The notes beneath the pieces were generated by a model, which had not been told where the DNA came from, did no database searches, and saw only the letters and a program-made list of their open reading frames with translations. Made by a program: the position numbers and the translations under genes. From CAZHGD01 sp964531735 (GTDB lineage Bacteria > Armatimonadota > UBA10988): a stretch of 64,000 nucleotides of DNA. Shown piece by piece: positions 17,246 to 25,742 of the stretch; positions within the stretch are counted from its first letter, which is position 1, and each line of letters starts with the position of its first letter. The DNA lies in contig CAZHGD010000002.1 of assembly GCA_964531735.1 (NCBI GenBank), forward strand, positions 62,001 to 126,000. The letters run 5' to 3'.

Positions 17246-20179
17246 ATGGTCTCGATGCTGATGGCCCTGCTGATGGCGGCCGCGCCGGCCGAGCGGCCGA
17301 CGGTGGTCGACGCCGGTGTTCTGCGCTGGCAGGACGACCGCTCCGAGGTGGCCCTGTTCGGCGTCAATTACTACCCGCCGTTCGCCATTGACTACACGCA
17401 GCTCAAGGTGCTGGGCCTGGACCACCGGCAGGTCATCGAGCAGGACCTGCTGCACCTCTCGCGCCTGGGCCTCAACTGCCTGCGGCTGCACTGCTGGGAC
17501 CGCGAGATCAGCGATCGGGCCGGCAACCTGCTGGACAACGAGCACCTGGCGCTACTCGACTACCTGATCGCCGCCGCCAAGCGGCACGGGCTGTACACGA
17601 TGCTGACGCCCATCGCCTGGTGGGGCACGGCCAACCCGTCGCCGGGCTTCTCCACGTTCTTCGGCATGGACCGTATGACGACCGATGCCGGTGAGCCGCG
17701 CGCGGCGCAGCGACGCTACCTGGCGCAGTTCGTGCAGCATACCAATCGCTACACCCAGCGCAGCTATGCCGACGACCCGGCGGTGCTCGCGTTCGAGATG
17801 ATCAACGAGCCGATCTACCCCGCGGGCACGACCGACGAACAGGTGACGGCCTACATCGACGCGTTGGCCGACGCCGTGCGCGCCACCGGCTGCCGCAAGC
17901 CGCTGTTCTACAGCTACTTCTGCAACCGGCTGACGGCGGTGGGCCGCAGTCGCATCGACGGCATCACCTTCGGCTGGTACCCGACCGGTCTCGTGGCCGG
18001 GCGCATGTTGACCGAGGACTACCTCGGCCGGGTGGACGACTTCGCCGACATGCGGCAGCCGGCCCTGGCGTCCAAGGTCAAGGCGGTCTACGAGTTCGAT
18101 GCGGCCGACGTCGGCTCCTCCTATATGTACCCGGCCATGGCCCGGGCCTTCCGCTCCGGCGGGGCGCAGTGGGCCTGTCAGTTCCAGTACGACGCCTGGC
18201 CGCTGGCGCGGACCAATGTCAACTGGATGACGCACTTCCTGTCACTGCCCTTCGCGCCGGGCAAGGCCATGAGCTTCCTCATCGCGGGGGAAGCGTTCCG
18301 CCGATTGCCGCGGCACTTCCCAGCCGGGCGCCATCCCGAGAGCGACCGCTTCGCGGAGTTCCAGGTCAGCTACCAGCAGGGCCTGAGCCAGATGGTCGGC
18401 CAGCGCGAGTACTTCCACAGCGGCGATACCACGACGCCGGCGAAGAACGCCGCGGCGCTCCAGCGCGTGTACGGCGTGGGCAGTTCGCCGGTCGTGGCTT
18501 ACGAGGGCACGGGTGCCTACTTCCTCGACCAGGAGGCCCCGGGCGTCTGGCGGCTGGAAGTCTATCCAGACGTGGTCTGGGTGGCCGACCCGCACGGCCA
18601 CCCGTCGCTCAACCGCGAGGTGTCGCGGGTCCGCTGGCTCAGCCGCGCCATGACCGTGCGCCTGCCCGATCTCGGCGAAGGCTTCAGCGCGGCCGCGTTG
18701 GACGCCGGGAACCAGTTCCGGCCGACGGTGGCCGGCGCTCGCGTGACGGTGCGGCCCGGCGTCTACCGCTTGTGCCGCGCCGGGCAGACCGCGCCGGCCG
18801 GCGGCAAGGCGCCCTACTTCGCGCCGCCCGAGGAGCCCGGACGGCCGACGTTGGTCTGGCACGACCCCGCACCGACGACGCTCGCGGGCGACGATCTGCC
18901 AATTCGCGCCACCTGTACCGACGATGCGGCCGACCTGACGGTCTGGTACCGGACGGACGGCGGCTGGCAGCAACGGCGCCTGGAGCGTCACGGCGCCTTC
19001 CGCTACGAGGGTGTGGTGCCGGCGGCGGCGCTCACACCGGGACGGCTGGAGTACGCGGTGGCGATGACGCGCGAGGGTCGCACCACCACGTTCCCGGGCG
19101 CCCTGGCCGGCGCGCCGGACCGGCTGGCCGCGGTGGCGCCCGAGACCATCTGGTCGGCGCGCGCCCTGGCCGCCCCGCCGGCGGCTCAACTGCACGAGAC
19201 GCCCGGTGAGCAGGTGACGACGCGCCTGGTCGATGGTGTGCTGCGCATCGCGGCCACCGCATTCTCGCAGCGCCAAGGCTCGTGCCTCTCGTGCAGCTTC
19301 CCGGTGACCGGCCGGCCGGCCGGTGAGCGGACCGCACTGCGACTGCGGCTGCGCGCCGGCGAGCCAGCGACCAACGCCGTGGAAGTGATCCTGTCGTGCG
19401 CCGACGGCAAGCAGTACGACACGGTCCAGAGCATCGGCCAGCGTTGGCGCGAGGTCAACGTGCCGCTGCTCAACTGGAAGCCACGCGGTGCGACGCCGCC
19501 GGGCACCATCGACCCGGCGACGGTCCGGCAGGTCACGCTCGTGTTCGGTACCTGGCTGTATGGCGCGGCGGCCAGCCGGCCGCACGCTGTGGAGCTGGCG
19601 CAGATCGACTTGGCGCCACCGCTCAGCACCTGGGCGGTGCCCATCGAGGCCGTCGGGCCACCGGTGTCGCTGCTGCAGGCGGCCGAGGCCAGCAAGCGGG
19701 GGGTGCAGCACGTCGGTGGACGCCTGATGCTGGTGAGTGGCCCGGCCGACCAGGACGCCATCGAGCTGTCGTGCAGCGGCTTCGGGCCGCCGCCCGATGC
19801 CTTCGGCGTGACCTGCCCGCTGCCTATTCAGGCGCCTGTTCGCCGCGCGGCCATGGCGCGGTGCGAGCGGCTGCGCCTAAAGGTCCGCGGGCTCACGCCG
19901 GCGTCGACCGGGCTGGAGGTGGTGCTGAGCGAAGCCGACGGCAGCGCCTGGGGGACCACCGTGGTGGTGCCGCCGGACTGGGGCGACGTTGAAGTGCCGG
20001 TGGCGCAACTGCGTTACTTTGGTCACTGGCACAAGGTGCCCGGCCGCGGTGGCCAAGGGGACCGGGTGCGGCCCGATCAGGTCGTCAGTTGGCACCTGAC
20101 CATCGGCCCCTGGCTGAACCCCGAGCACGGGCGCGGGCCGTGGCGCGTGCAGGTGTCGGAGTTGGCGCTGGACCGCTGA
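17246..20179 (+). CDS. Secreted clan-A glycoside hydrolase (GH5-like) with beta-rich C-terminus
   Basis: A 977-residue enzyme beginning with a short hydrophobic signal (MVSMLMALLMAAAPA). A TIM barrel occupies about 20-360: GVNYYPPF, LGLNCLRLHCWD, the acid/base Glu188 in EMINEP and a likely nucleophile Glu283 in VYEFDAAD, both intact. From about 440 to 977 the chain is beta-rich with repeated carbohydrate-binding-like or Ig-like segments (two of them contain TGL-VV-S-ADG patterns near 700 and 890). Domain make-up recalls the large endo-mannanase/cellulase-like proteins of plant-biomass degraders; the substrate is not decidable. The start follows AGAGAGGTGTGCC and couples to the preceding gene. 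Confidence 0.85.
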   Translation: MVSMLMALLMAAAPAERPTVVDAGVLRWQDDRSEVALFGVNYYPPFAIDYTQLKVLGLDHRQVIEQDLLHLSRLGLNCLRLHCWDREISDRAGNLLDNEHLALLDYLIAAAKRHGLYTMLTPIAWWGTANPSPGFSTFFGMDRMTTDAGEPRAAQRRYLAQFVQHTNRYTQRSYADDPAVLAFEMINEPIYPAGTTDEQVTAYIDALADAVRATGCRKPLFYSYFCNRLTAVGRSRIDGITFGWYPTGLVAGRMLTEDYLGRVDDFADMRQPALASKVKAVYEFDAADVGSSYMYPAMARAFRSGGAQWACQFQYDAWPLARTNVNWMTHFLSLPFAPGKAMSFLIAGEAFRRLPRHFPAGRHPESDRFAEFQVSYQQGLSQMVGQREYFHSGDTTTPAKNAAALQRVYGVGSSPVVAYEGTGAYFLDQEAPGVWRLEVYPDVVWVADPHGHPSLNREVSRVRWLSRAMTVRLPDLGEGFSAAALDAGNQFRPTVAGARVTVRPGVYRLCRAGQTAPAGGKAPYFAPPEEPGRPTLVWHDPAPTTLAGDDLPIRATCTDDAADLTVWYRTDGGWQQRRLERHGAFRYEGVVPAAALTPGRLEYAVAMTREGRTTTFPGALAGAPDRLAAVAPETIWSARALAAPPAAQLHETPGEQVTTRLVDGVLRIAATAFSQRQGSCLSCSFPVTGRPAGERTALRLRLRAGEPATNAVEVILSCADGKQYDTVQSIGQRWREVNVPLLNWKPRGATPPGTIDPATVRQVTLVFGTWLYGAAASRPHAVELAQIDLAPPLSTWAVPIEAVGPPVSLLQAAEASKRGVQHVGGRLMLVSGPADQDAIELSCSGFGPPPDAFGVTCPLPIQAPVRRAAMARCERLRLKVRGLTPASTGLEVVLSEADGSAWGTTVVVPPDWGDVEVPVAQLRYFGHWHKVPGRGGQGDRVRPDQVVSWHLTIGPWLNPEHGRGPWRVQVSELALDR

Positions 20180-20200
20180 CCGTCTGAGCTGGCGGGCGGG

Positions 20201-20230
20201 TTGACAGGCCCTGTAACGGGCGGCTATGCT
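20201..20230 (+). promoter_or_regulatory. Promoter of the DUF3084/yqgF-like pair
   Basis: TTGACA (20201-20206), 18-base spacer, TATGCT (20225-20230), 77 bases upstream of the ATG at 20307. This rules out the frame opening at 20226 as a start. Confidence 0.7.
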
Positions 20231-20306
20231 GCGACGCAGGCAACGCCGGTCACCTGGGATTGGCGTTGGCCCGTCGCGGTCTGAGTGCGTGTGTTTGGAG
20301 TGCTGG

Positions 20307-21941
20307 ATGGGTGTCGCCGCTGGCGATCGCTGGGTCTGGGCGGCTTTCGTCCTGGCGTGTCTGGTCAGCGGCGGGGTGGCTTGGCTTGGTGACCTGATCG
20401 GCCGTCGCATCGGCCGTCGGCGGCTGACGCTGTTCGGACTGCGGCCGCGGAACACCGCCATCCTCTTCACCGTGCTCACCGGGATGCTCATCGCTGGCCT
20501 CACCATCGCGTCGCTGCTGCTGGCCTCCGAAGGCGCGCGCCAGCGCATCCTGCACTACAGCAGCACGGTGGAGACGCTGATCTCGCGCGCTCAGGAGCAG
20601 CAGCGGCTGCGCCAGGACGCCGAGCGCCTGGCCAAGCTGGCGGCCGAGCAGAAGGCGGCGGCGGAGCAGCACCTGGTGACCGCCGAGCGCGAGTTGCGGC
20701 GGGCCGAGGCCGATCAGCGCGCGGCGCAACAGCGCGCGGCGGCGGCGGCCGAGCAGGCCCGGGCCACGCAGGCCAAGGTCGAGGCGGCGCGGCGCAGCCT
20801 GCTGGAGGCCCAGCGTCGGCGCAACGAGGCCGACCAGCGCTCACGCGAGGCCCAGCAACGCGCCCAGGAGGCGCAACAGCGGGCGCAGGAGGCCCAGCAG
20901 CGCGCGCAGGAGGCGCAGCAGCGGGCCCAGGAGGCGCAGCAACGCTATCAGGAGGCCCAGCGGCGCTACCAGGAGGCCGAAGCGAAGGTCGCGCAGGCGA
21001 CGGCGGCGCAACGGCAACTCGATGAGCGACTCAAGGCGGCCCAGGCCAAACTGGACGCAGTGGCCAAGGACCTGGAGGCGGCGGCCAAGGAACTGGCTTC
21101 GGCGCAGGCGGTGTTCAGCCGCACCTACGCCAACAATCGGTTCTACCTGGAACAGATCGAGCAGCAGATCGCGAAGGCGGCGGCGGAGTTGGAGCGCTTG
21201 CGCAACGAGCGCGAGCAGTTGCGCGCGGAGCTGCAACAGGCGCGCGTGGCCTCGGCGCAGTTGCGCGCGGAGGCCACGCAGGCGCTGACCGGCGAGGTGG
21301 TGGTGGGCTATGGCGGCGAGTTGGCGCGCAGCCGGTTCAACAGCTACCAGCCGCGCGAGCGCGTGGTCGACCAGATGGACACCTTCCTGCGCGCGAGCAA
21401 CGCGCGAGCGCGAGACCTCGGCGCGGGCACCGATGAGCGCTACGGCTCGCAGTACGCCGTGCTCCTTGGCATCGACGCGCAAGGCAACGCCTACGCGGGA
21501 GAGGATTTCCGGCTCAACCTGGTGCGCGTGCTGAGCGACCTCAACCGCCCGGTATGGTTGCGCGCCATCGCGCTGCGCAACACGGTCCGTGGGCGGCCGG
21601 TGTTCTACTCGGTGCGGCTGGACCCGGACCGGCTGGTGTTCGGCGACGGCGAGGTCATCGCCAGCGCGGCGATGGACGGCCGCGAGGACGAGGTGGCCAT
21701 CGCCCGGCGGCTGGAGACGCTGGTCAAGGAGCAGGTCAACCCGCTGGCGCAGCGTCGCGGCCTGCTGCCGCGGCCCGATGAGCGGTTGGCGATCGTCGGC
21801 CCAGACAAGTGGTTGCCGGCGATGCGCCGGATCCGTGATGCGGGCCAAGTGGTCACGGTCGACGTGGTCGCTGTGGGCGAGATCCGCGCCGGCGACCGCC
21901 TCGAAGTGGAGTTTCGGGTACGCGGCAATGGCAGCCCCTGA
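20307..21941 (+). CDS. DUF3084 membrane/coiled-coil protein
   Basis: A 544-residue member of DUF3084, whose role is unknown. Two N-terminal transmembrane helices (about 8-27 and 52-73) flank LIGRRIGRRRLTLFGLRPR, a signature of the family. A long coiled coil follows (about 85-335), including six near-perfect heptads (181-222). The C-terminal domain (about 340-544) starts near EVVVGYGGELARSRFN and ends in a beta-rich region. ATG at 20307 is preceded by TTTGGAG. The next gene, a YqgF-like nuclease, overlaps it by 14 bases; the same gene pair is known from cyanobacteria and some other phyla, which suggests a shared job in envelope or nucleic-acid metabolism (inference). Confidence 0.88.
   Translation: MGVAAGDRWVWAAFVLACLVSGGVAWLGDLIGRRIGRRRLTLFGLRPRNTAILFTVLTGMLIAGLTIASLLLASEGARQRILHYSSTVETLISRAQEQQRLRQDAERLAKLAAEQKAAAEQHLVTAERELRRAEADQRAAQQRAAAAAEQARATQAKVEAARRSLLEAQRRRNEADQRSREAQQRAQEAQQRAQEAQQRAQEAQQRAQEAQQRYQEAQRRYQEAEAKVAQATAAQRQLDERLKAAQAKLDAVAKDLEAAAKELASAQAVFSRTYANNRFYLEQIEQQIAKAAAELERLRNEREQLRAELQQARVASAQLRAEATQALTGEVVVGYGGELARSRFNSYQPRERVVDQMDTFLRASNARARDLGAGTDERYGSQYAVLLGIDAQGNAYAGEDFRLNLVRVLSDLNRPVWLRAIALRNTVRGRPVFYSVRLDPDRLVFGDGEVIASAAMDGREDEVAIARRLETLVKEQVNPLAQRRGLLPRPDERLAIVGPDKWLPAMRRIRDAGQVVTVDVVAVGEIRAGDRLEVEFRVRGNGSP
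20847..20972 (+). repeat. Six 21-base tandem units coding heptads (EAQQRAQ)
   Basis: Residues 181-222 of the DUF3084 protein are four copies of EAQQRAQ followed by EAQQRYQ and EAQRRYQ. The DNA units differ at third positions, so the protein repeat is under selection rather than a very recent slippage expansion. Confidence 0.85.
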
Positions 21942-22365
21942 GGGCTTGGTGCTCGGCGTCGATCCCGGCCACCGCAAGTGCGGTCTGGCGGTGGTGGCGG
22001 CCGACGGCCAGGTGGTGGCCGCGGCCGTGGTGGCGCGCGAGGACCTGCTGGCGACCGTGAGGCAATGGCTGGCCGCCCACCCGGTCACGCAGTTGGTGGT
22101 CGGCGACGGCACCTGCTCGGGTGCGGTGATTGCGGAACTGCAGGAGCGGTTCCCGGCGGCGCCGCTGGCGTGCGTCGACGAGCACGGCACCACGTTGGCA
22201 GCGCGCGACCGTTACTGGCGCGACCACCCGCCACGCGGCTTCTGGCGGCTGATACCCACCTCGATGCGCCTGCCGCCCGAGCCCTATGACGACGTCGTGG
22301 CGGTGCTCTTGGCCGAGCGTTGGTGGGCCGCTCACAGCGGGCCGCCGCCGGTCGTGGAGCATTAA
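21928..22365 (+). CDS. YqgF/RuvX-like RNase H-fold nuclease
   Basis: A 145-residue RNase H-fold protein of the Holliday junction resolvase-like/YqgF group, possibly acting on rRNA precursors or DNA junctions. Visible: LGVDPGHRKCGLAVV (start of strand 1 with the first catalytic Asp), LVVGDGT, CVDEHGTTLAARDRYW with acidic residues, and PYDDVVAVLLAERW with the last Asp pair. The ATG overlaps the 3' end of DUF3084 by 14 bases, so expression is coupled. It is more divergent than housekeeping YqgF and may be a paralogue of it. Confidence 0.82.
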   Translation: MAAPEGLVLGVDPGHRKCGLAVVAADGQVVAAAVVAREDLLATVRQWLAAHPVTQLVVGDGTCSGAVIAELQERFPAAPLACVDEHGTTLAARDRYWRDHPPRGFWRLIPTSMRLPPEPYDDVVAVLLAERWWAAHSGPPPVVEH

Positions 22366-22505
22366 GCATATGTAACACTCAGGTGGAGAACACCGGTGAG
22401 GGGGCGGCGTTATAGTGAATGAGGCCAGTAGTTAGTTGCGGCCCCCCGGCGAGGCGTCCTCCCCCAGCGCCCGCTACGCAACGCAGCTATTGGCACAGCG
22501 AGCGA

Positions 22506-22558
22506 CCCAAGCCGCGCCGGCGCCGTCCCACCCACGGCGGCCGGCGCGGCCGTTTGGG
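22506..22558 (+). terminator. Very stable terminator-like hairpin
   Basis: Arms 22506-22526 and 22534-22558 pair over about 21 positions around the loop CCCACCC, with one bulged G and a 3-base bulge near the base; the core GCCGCGCCGG / CCGGCGCGGC is perfect. It lies 140 bases after the yqgF-like stop and just before the promoter of the SGNH gene, so it could end the upstream transcript. The T-tract is poor (CGTTTGG). Confidence 0.55.
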
Positions 22559-22578
22559 ACCCTCTTTCCCGGCGACTG

Positions 22579-22587
22579 TGCTATGCT
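22579..22587 (+). promoter_or_regulatory. Extended -10 promoter of the SGNH hydrolase gene
   Basis: TGC directly before TATGCT (22582-22587) gives an extended -10; no good -35 stands 16-19 bases upstream. Transcription would begin near 22594, 34 bases before the ATG. Confidence 0.45.
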
Positions 22588-22627
22588 GGCACCGGCCCGC
22601 ACGGGCGGTAGACGGGAGAGTTGTGGC

Positions 22628-23266
22628 ATGTCGGACTTCGTGTGGCAGGACGGGGCGACGGTGGTGATGACCGGTGACAGCATCACCGATTGCGGACGAG
22701 GCGGCGATGCGCTGGGGCTGGGTGGGGGCTATGCCCGGTTCACCAACCGACTCGTGACCGCGCGCTACCCCGAGCGCGGCATCAAGATCCTCAACACCGG
22801 CATCAGCGGCAACTGCGTGGACGACCTGCAAGGCCGCTGGCAGCAGGACGTGCTCGACCATCGGCCCGACTGGGTCACCATCATGATCGGCATCAACGAC
22901 CTGCACCGGACTCTCGGCGACATCAAGCATCTGCCGCCGGTGGAGTACGAGCCGCGCTACCGCGACATCCTCGACCGAACGCGCGCGGCCGGTGCTCGGC
23001 TGGTCCTGCTGGATCCGTTCTACCTGAGCCTCGAGCACGGCCGTGACAGCGACCAGGGGCGCGTGCTGGCACTGCTCGAAGGCTATCTGGCCGTCGTCGA
23101 GCGACTGGCCGCCGACTACGACGCGCTGCACGTCAAGACGCAGGCCGCTTGGCTGCGCGTGCTGGGGCAGCTCCCGCCCGAGCACTGGTGTGGCGAACCG
23201 GTGCACCCGAACCCCGATGGGCACCTGGTCATCGCCAACGCGCTCCTGGAGGTGCTGGGATACTAG
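22628..23266 (+). CDS. SGNH/GDSL-family hydrolase
   Basis: A 212-residue cytoplasmic-looking esterase or acetyl hydrolase. Block I TGDSITD has nucleophile Ser18, block II Gly lies in NTGISGN, block III is IGINDL with the oxyanion Asn, and block V is HPNPDGH with the catalytic His. Length and blocks match rhamnogalacturonan- or xylan-acetylesterase-like SGNH enzymes, which fits the carbohydrate setting, though the ester is unknown. ATG at 22628 follows GGGAGAG. A glycosyltransferase gene starts 43 bases downstream. Confidence 0.92.
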   Translation: MSDFVWQDGATVVMTGDSITDCGRGGDALGLGGGYARFTNRLVTARYPERGIKILNTGISGNCVDDLQGRWQQDVLDHRPDWVTIMIGINDLHRTLGDIKHLPPVEYEPRYRDILDRTRAAGARLVLLDPFYLSLEHGRDSDQGRVLALLEGYLAVVERLAADYDALHVKTQAAWLRVLGQLPPEHWCGEPVHPNPDGHLVIANALLEVLGY

Positions 23267-23309
23267 CTCCGCGCCGCCGACGGCCGTTGCTCCGCCGCGA
23301 GCACCACTG

Positions 23310-24806
23310 ATGGCGCCGCCCGACCAGAGGGCGGCGCCGGGCGTGGTGCTGGCGCGGCTGGCGGCCGTTCACGCCGTCGTGTGGACGGTCGTGCCGGCTC
23401 TGACGCAGCAGTGCGCGCCGCTGGACGTGGTCATCCTTGCCTACTGGGGCCGGCAGCCACAGTGGGGCTATCCCCGCCACCCGCCGTTGCCGGCGTGGCT
23501 CGCCGCGGCGGTCTGGGACGGCGCTGGGGTCTGGGCGGTCTACCTGCTGAGCCAGCTCATGGTTCTCGCGGCGGTGTGGGCCGCCTGGCGCCTCGGGCGC
23601 GAGTTGCTGGGCGAGGTGGCGGCGCTACCCGCGGCCGCGGCGCTGGAAGGGGTGTTCTACTACAACTTCACCACGCCGGAGTTCAACAACAACGTCGCGC
23701 TGCTGGCCTGCTGGGCGCTGGCCGTCTGGTTCGGCTGGGTGGCGCTCCGCACCGGCCGCACCAGGGCCTGGTTGGCGTTGGGGCTGGCGGTGGGCGCCGG
23801 GCTGCTGAGCAAGTACAGCCTGGCCTTCCTGGCTGTGCCGCTGCTGGCGTTCACGCTGCTGCACCCGCAGGCGCGGCAGTGCTGGCGCAGCCCGGGCCCG
23901 TACCTGGCTCTGCTGGTGGCGGCCGGCTGCTTCGGGCCGCACTGCCAGTGGGCGGCGGCGCACCACTGGATCACGCTGCGCTACGCCGCGGAGCGGGGTG
24001 GGGGGCCGGCCGGGCTGGGCGCGCATCTGCTCCACCCACTGCGGTTCGCCGCGGACCAGGCGCTGACCGTGCTGCCGTTGGTGCTGGCCCTGGCGCCGCT
24101 GCTTGGCCGGCGGCCCAGACCGGTGCCCGGCGACCTCGGTCGGGCCTACCTGAGCACCGTCGTGCTCGCGCCGGTGGCGCTCCACCTGGTGGTCGCCGCG
24201 CTGACCGGCATGAAGCTGCGCAACATGTGGGGCACGCCGCTGTGGACCTTCCTCGGTGTCTACCTGCTGGTGCAGTGGGGCACCCGGATCGAGCCCGACC
24301 GCGTGCGGCGGTCGCTGCGGCTGTCCGGCGCGTTGGCCGTGCTGGCGGTCGTCGCCCTCATCGGACGCAACGTGGTGGCCCCGCGGCTCACGGGCCGCGG
24401 CGAGCGGGTCAACTGCCCCGGCCCGGCCTTGGCGGCCCTGGCCGAGCAGGCTTGGCGCGACACGGTCGGTGGGCCGTTGCCGGTGGTGGCCGGCCCAGGC
24501 TGGCTGGCCGGCCAGGTGGCGCTGTACGGGCGCGACCGGGCGGTCGTCTACGCCGAACTCGACCCGGCACAGAACGACTGGATCACCGACTCCGAGTTCC
24601 GGGCGCGCGGCGGGCTCATCCTCTGGTATGCGGACCCGAGCGGGCGCCAAGCGCGGTCGGACCAGGCGCCGGCGGCGCTGGCGGCGTGGCTGGCGCGGTT
24701 CCCTGCGGCGCGGCTGCTGCCGCCGTGGACACTGGCCTGGCCGGTGCGCGGACCGCGTGAACCGCTGCGGCTCCAGGCCGCCGTGGTGCCGCCCGGCGCA
24801 CCCTAA
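23310..24806 (+). CDS. GT39/PMT_2-like polytopic membrane glycosyltransferase
   Basis: A 498-residue integral membrane protein with about ten hydrophobic helices spread over residues 15-365 and a soluble C-terminal part (about 370-498). HPPLPAWLAA (about 53-62) and EFNNNVALLACW in the second third are typical of the GT-C fold ArnT/PMT_2 family, which moves sugars from polyprenyl phosphate donors onto lipids or proteins at the outer face of the membrane. Acceptor and sugar are unknown. The ribosome site is weak; ATG at 23310 is the only reasonable start. A palindromic repeat element begins 14 bases after the stop. Confidence 0.85.
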   Translation: MAPPDQRAAPGVVLARLAAVHAVVWTVVPALTQQCAPLDVVILAYWGRQPQWGYPRHPPLPAWLAAAVWDGAGVWAVYLLSQLMVLAAVWAAWRLGRELLGEVAALPAAAALEGVFYYNFTTPEFNNNVALLACWALAVWFGWVALRTGRTRAWLALGLAVGAGLLSKYSLAFLAVPLLAFTLLHPQARQCWRSPGPYLALLVAAGCFGPHCQWAAAHHWITLRYAAERGGGPAGLGAHLLHPLRFAADQALTVLPLVLALAPLLGRRPRPVPGDLGRAYLSTVVLAPVALHLVVAALTGMKLRNMWGTPLWTFLGVYLLVQWGTRIEPDRVRRSLRLSGALAVLAVVALIGRNVVAPRLTGRGERVNCPGPALAALAEQAWRDTVGGPLPVVAGPGWLAGQVALYGRDRAVVYAELDPAQNDWITDSEFRARGGLILWYADPSGRQARSDQAPAALAAWLARFPAARLLPPWTLAWPVRGPREPLRLQAAVVPPGAP

Positions 24807-24820
24807 GCAGCCTGCCGGTG

Positions 24821-24926
24821 ATGTTGTCCCGTAGGGGCGACCCTTGGGTCGCCCGGCTGCGGGCCACCAAGCGCCAACCGGGCAGTGACAGGGCGGGCAC
24901 CAGGCCTCGTCCCTACCGGACAGGAT
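24821..24926. repeat. MITE/REP-like palindromic element
   Basis: A 106-base element with ends TGTCCCGTAGGGGCGA (24825-24840) and the inverse of TGTCCGGTAGGGACGA (24907-24922), 14 of 16 matching; the similarity extends 4 bases further out. The left end contains a perfect internal palindrome GGGCGACCC-tt-GGGTCGCCC (24835-24854). No gene inside. The form recalls short non-autonomous elements that I remember as frequent in some GC-rich environmental genomes. It may also serve as a terminator of the glycosyltransferase transcript. Confidence 0.65.
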
Positions 24927-24973
24927 CTCCGAGCGGCTACTTAGCCCGAGCCGACCGCCACTTTGGGGCAAAC

Positions 24974-24988
24974 GAACATTCTAAGAAC
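24974..24988. promoter_or_regulatory. Probable LexA operator (SOS box), GAAC-N7-GAAC
   Basis: GAAC ATTCTAA GAAC is an exact match to the direct-repeat LexA box (GTTC-N7-GTTC on the other strand) described for alphaproteobacteria. It sits 5 bases before the -35 of lexA and is framed by a 7-base inverted repeat GGCAAAC (24967-24973) / GTTTGCC (24993-24999). Autoregulation of lexA is the expected role. Confidence 0.65.
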
Positions 24989-24993
24989 ATTGG

Positions 24994-25023
24994 TTTGCCA
25001 TGCGGTCCTCGGTGTGCTATAGT
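24994..25023 (+). promoter_or_regulatory. lexA promoter
   Basis: TTTGCC (24994-24999), 18-base spacer, TATAGT (25018-25023). The -35 overlaps the right arm of the inverted repeat that surrounds the GAAC-N7-GAAC box, so repressor and polymerase would compete. Leader of about 24 bases. Confidence 0.6.
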
Positions 25024-25053
25024 GCGGCCTCGGCGGCGGCAGGAGAGCGGCGC

Positions 25054-25728
25054 ATGAGTGATGGCGGCACCAGTACGCGTGGCGGAAAGGGAGGTCCCAT
25101 GCGAGATGGACTCACGGACCGGCAACGGGAGATCCTGACCTTCATCGGTGAGTTCCAGAAGAACCTGAAGCGCCCACCGGCGGTACGGGAGATTGGTGAC
25201 GCGGTCGGCCTCTCGTCACCGTGCACGGTCTACCGGCACCTGGAGACACTGGAGAAGCGCGGGTTCATCAAGCGCGAGCGCGGCAAGGCCCGCGCGATCG
25301 AAATCGTTCACGCGCAGTTCAAGCCGGGTGCGATGCGCGCCATTCCCGTGCTGGGCACCATCGCCGCCGGGCAGCCGCTGCTGGCTGAGGAGAACCTCCG
25401 TGGGGCGCTGGAGGTCGCTGAGGATCTGCTCGGGCCGGGCGACTTCTTCGCGCTCGAGGTCAACGGCGAGTCGATGATTGAGGACGGCATCCTGAGCGGC
25501 GACCTGGTGGTGCTGCGGCGTCAGGAGACCGCTGACGACGGCGACATCGTGGCGGCTCTGTCGCCGCATGACCAGGAAGGCACGGCCACGCTGAAGCGCT
25601 TCCATCGCGAAGGCGAGCGGATCCGACTGCAGCCGGCCAACCATACCATGCGGCCGCTCTACTACGGGCCGCAGGACGAGTTGCGCATTCTCGGCAAGGC
25701 GGTCTACCTGAGCCGGCAGTTGGCCTGA
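25054..25728 (+). CDS. lexA: LexA repressor
   Basis: A 224-residue SOS repressor/autoprotease. N-terminal winged-helix DNA-binding domain (about 16-80: LTDRQREILTFI, PPAVREIGDAVGLSSPCTVYRHL). Cleavage site Ala105-Gly106 in TIAAGQP, catalytic Ser140 in NGESMIEDG and Lys181 in ATLKRF, so the S24 latent protease is complete. Two starts have good ribosome sites: ATG 25054 (AGGAGAG) and ATG 25099 (GGGAGGT); the 15-residue Gly/Ser-rich extension from the first is dispensable by homology. Alone in its transcript, convergent with a receiver gene 14 bases away. The recognition helix should match the unusual direct-repeat operator found upstream. Confidence 0.96.
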   Translation: MSDGGTSTRGGKGGPMRDGLTDRQREILTFIGEFQKNLKRPPAVREIGDAVGLSSPCTVYRHLETLEKRGFIKRERGKARAIEIVHAQFKPGAMRAIPVLGTIAAGQPLLAEENLRGALEVAEDLLGPGDFFALEVNGESMIEDGILSGDLVVLRRQETADDGDIVAALSPHDQEGTATLKRFHREGERIRLQPANHTMRPLYYGPQDELRILGKAVYLSRQLA

Positions 25729-25742
25729 ATCCGGCCGGCCGC

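Noticed and set aside
20841..20980. Regularly spaced 21-base repeats that could be taken for a CRISPR-like array
   Set aside because: They are in frame, without spacers, and encode coiled-coil heptads of the DUF3084 protein.
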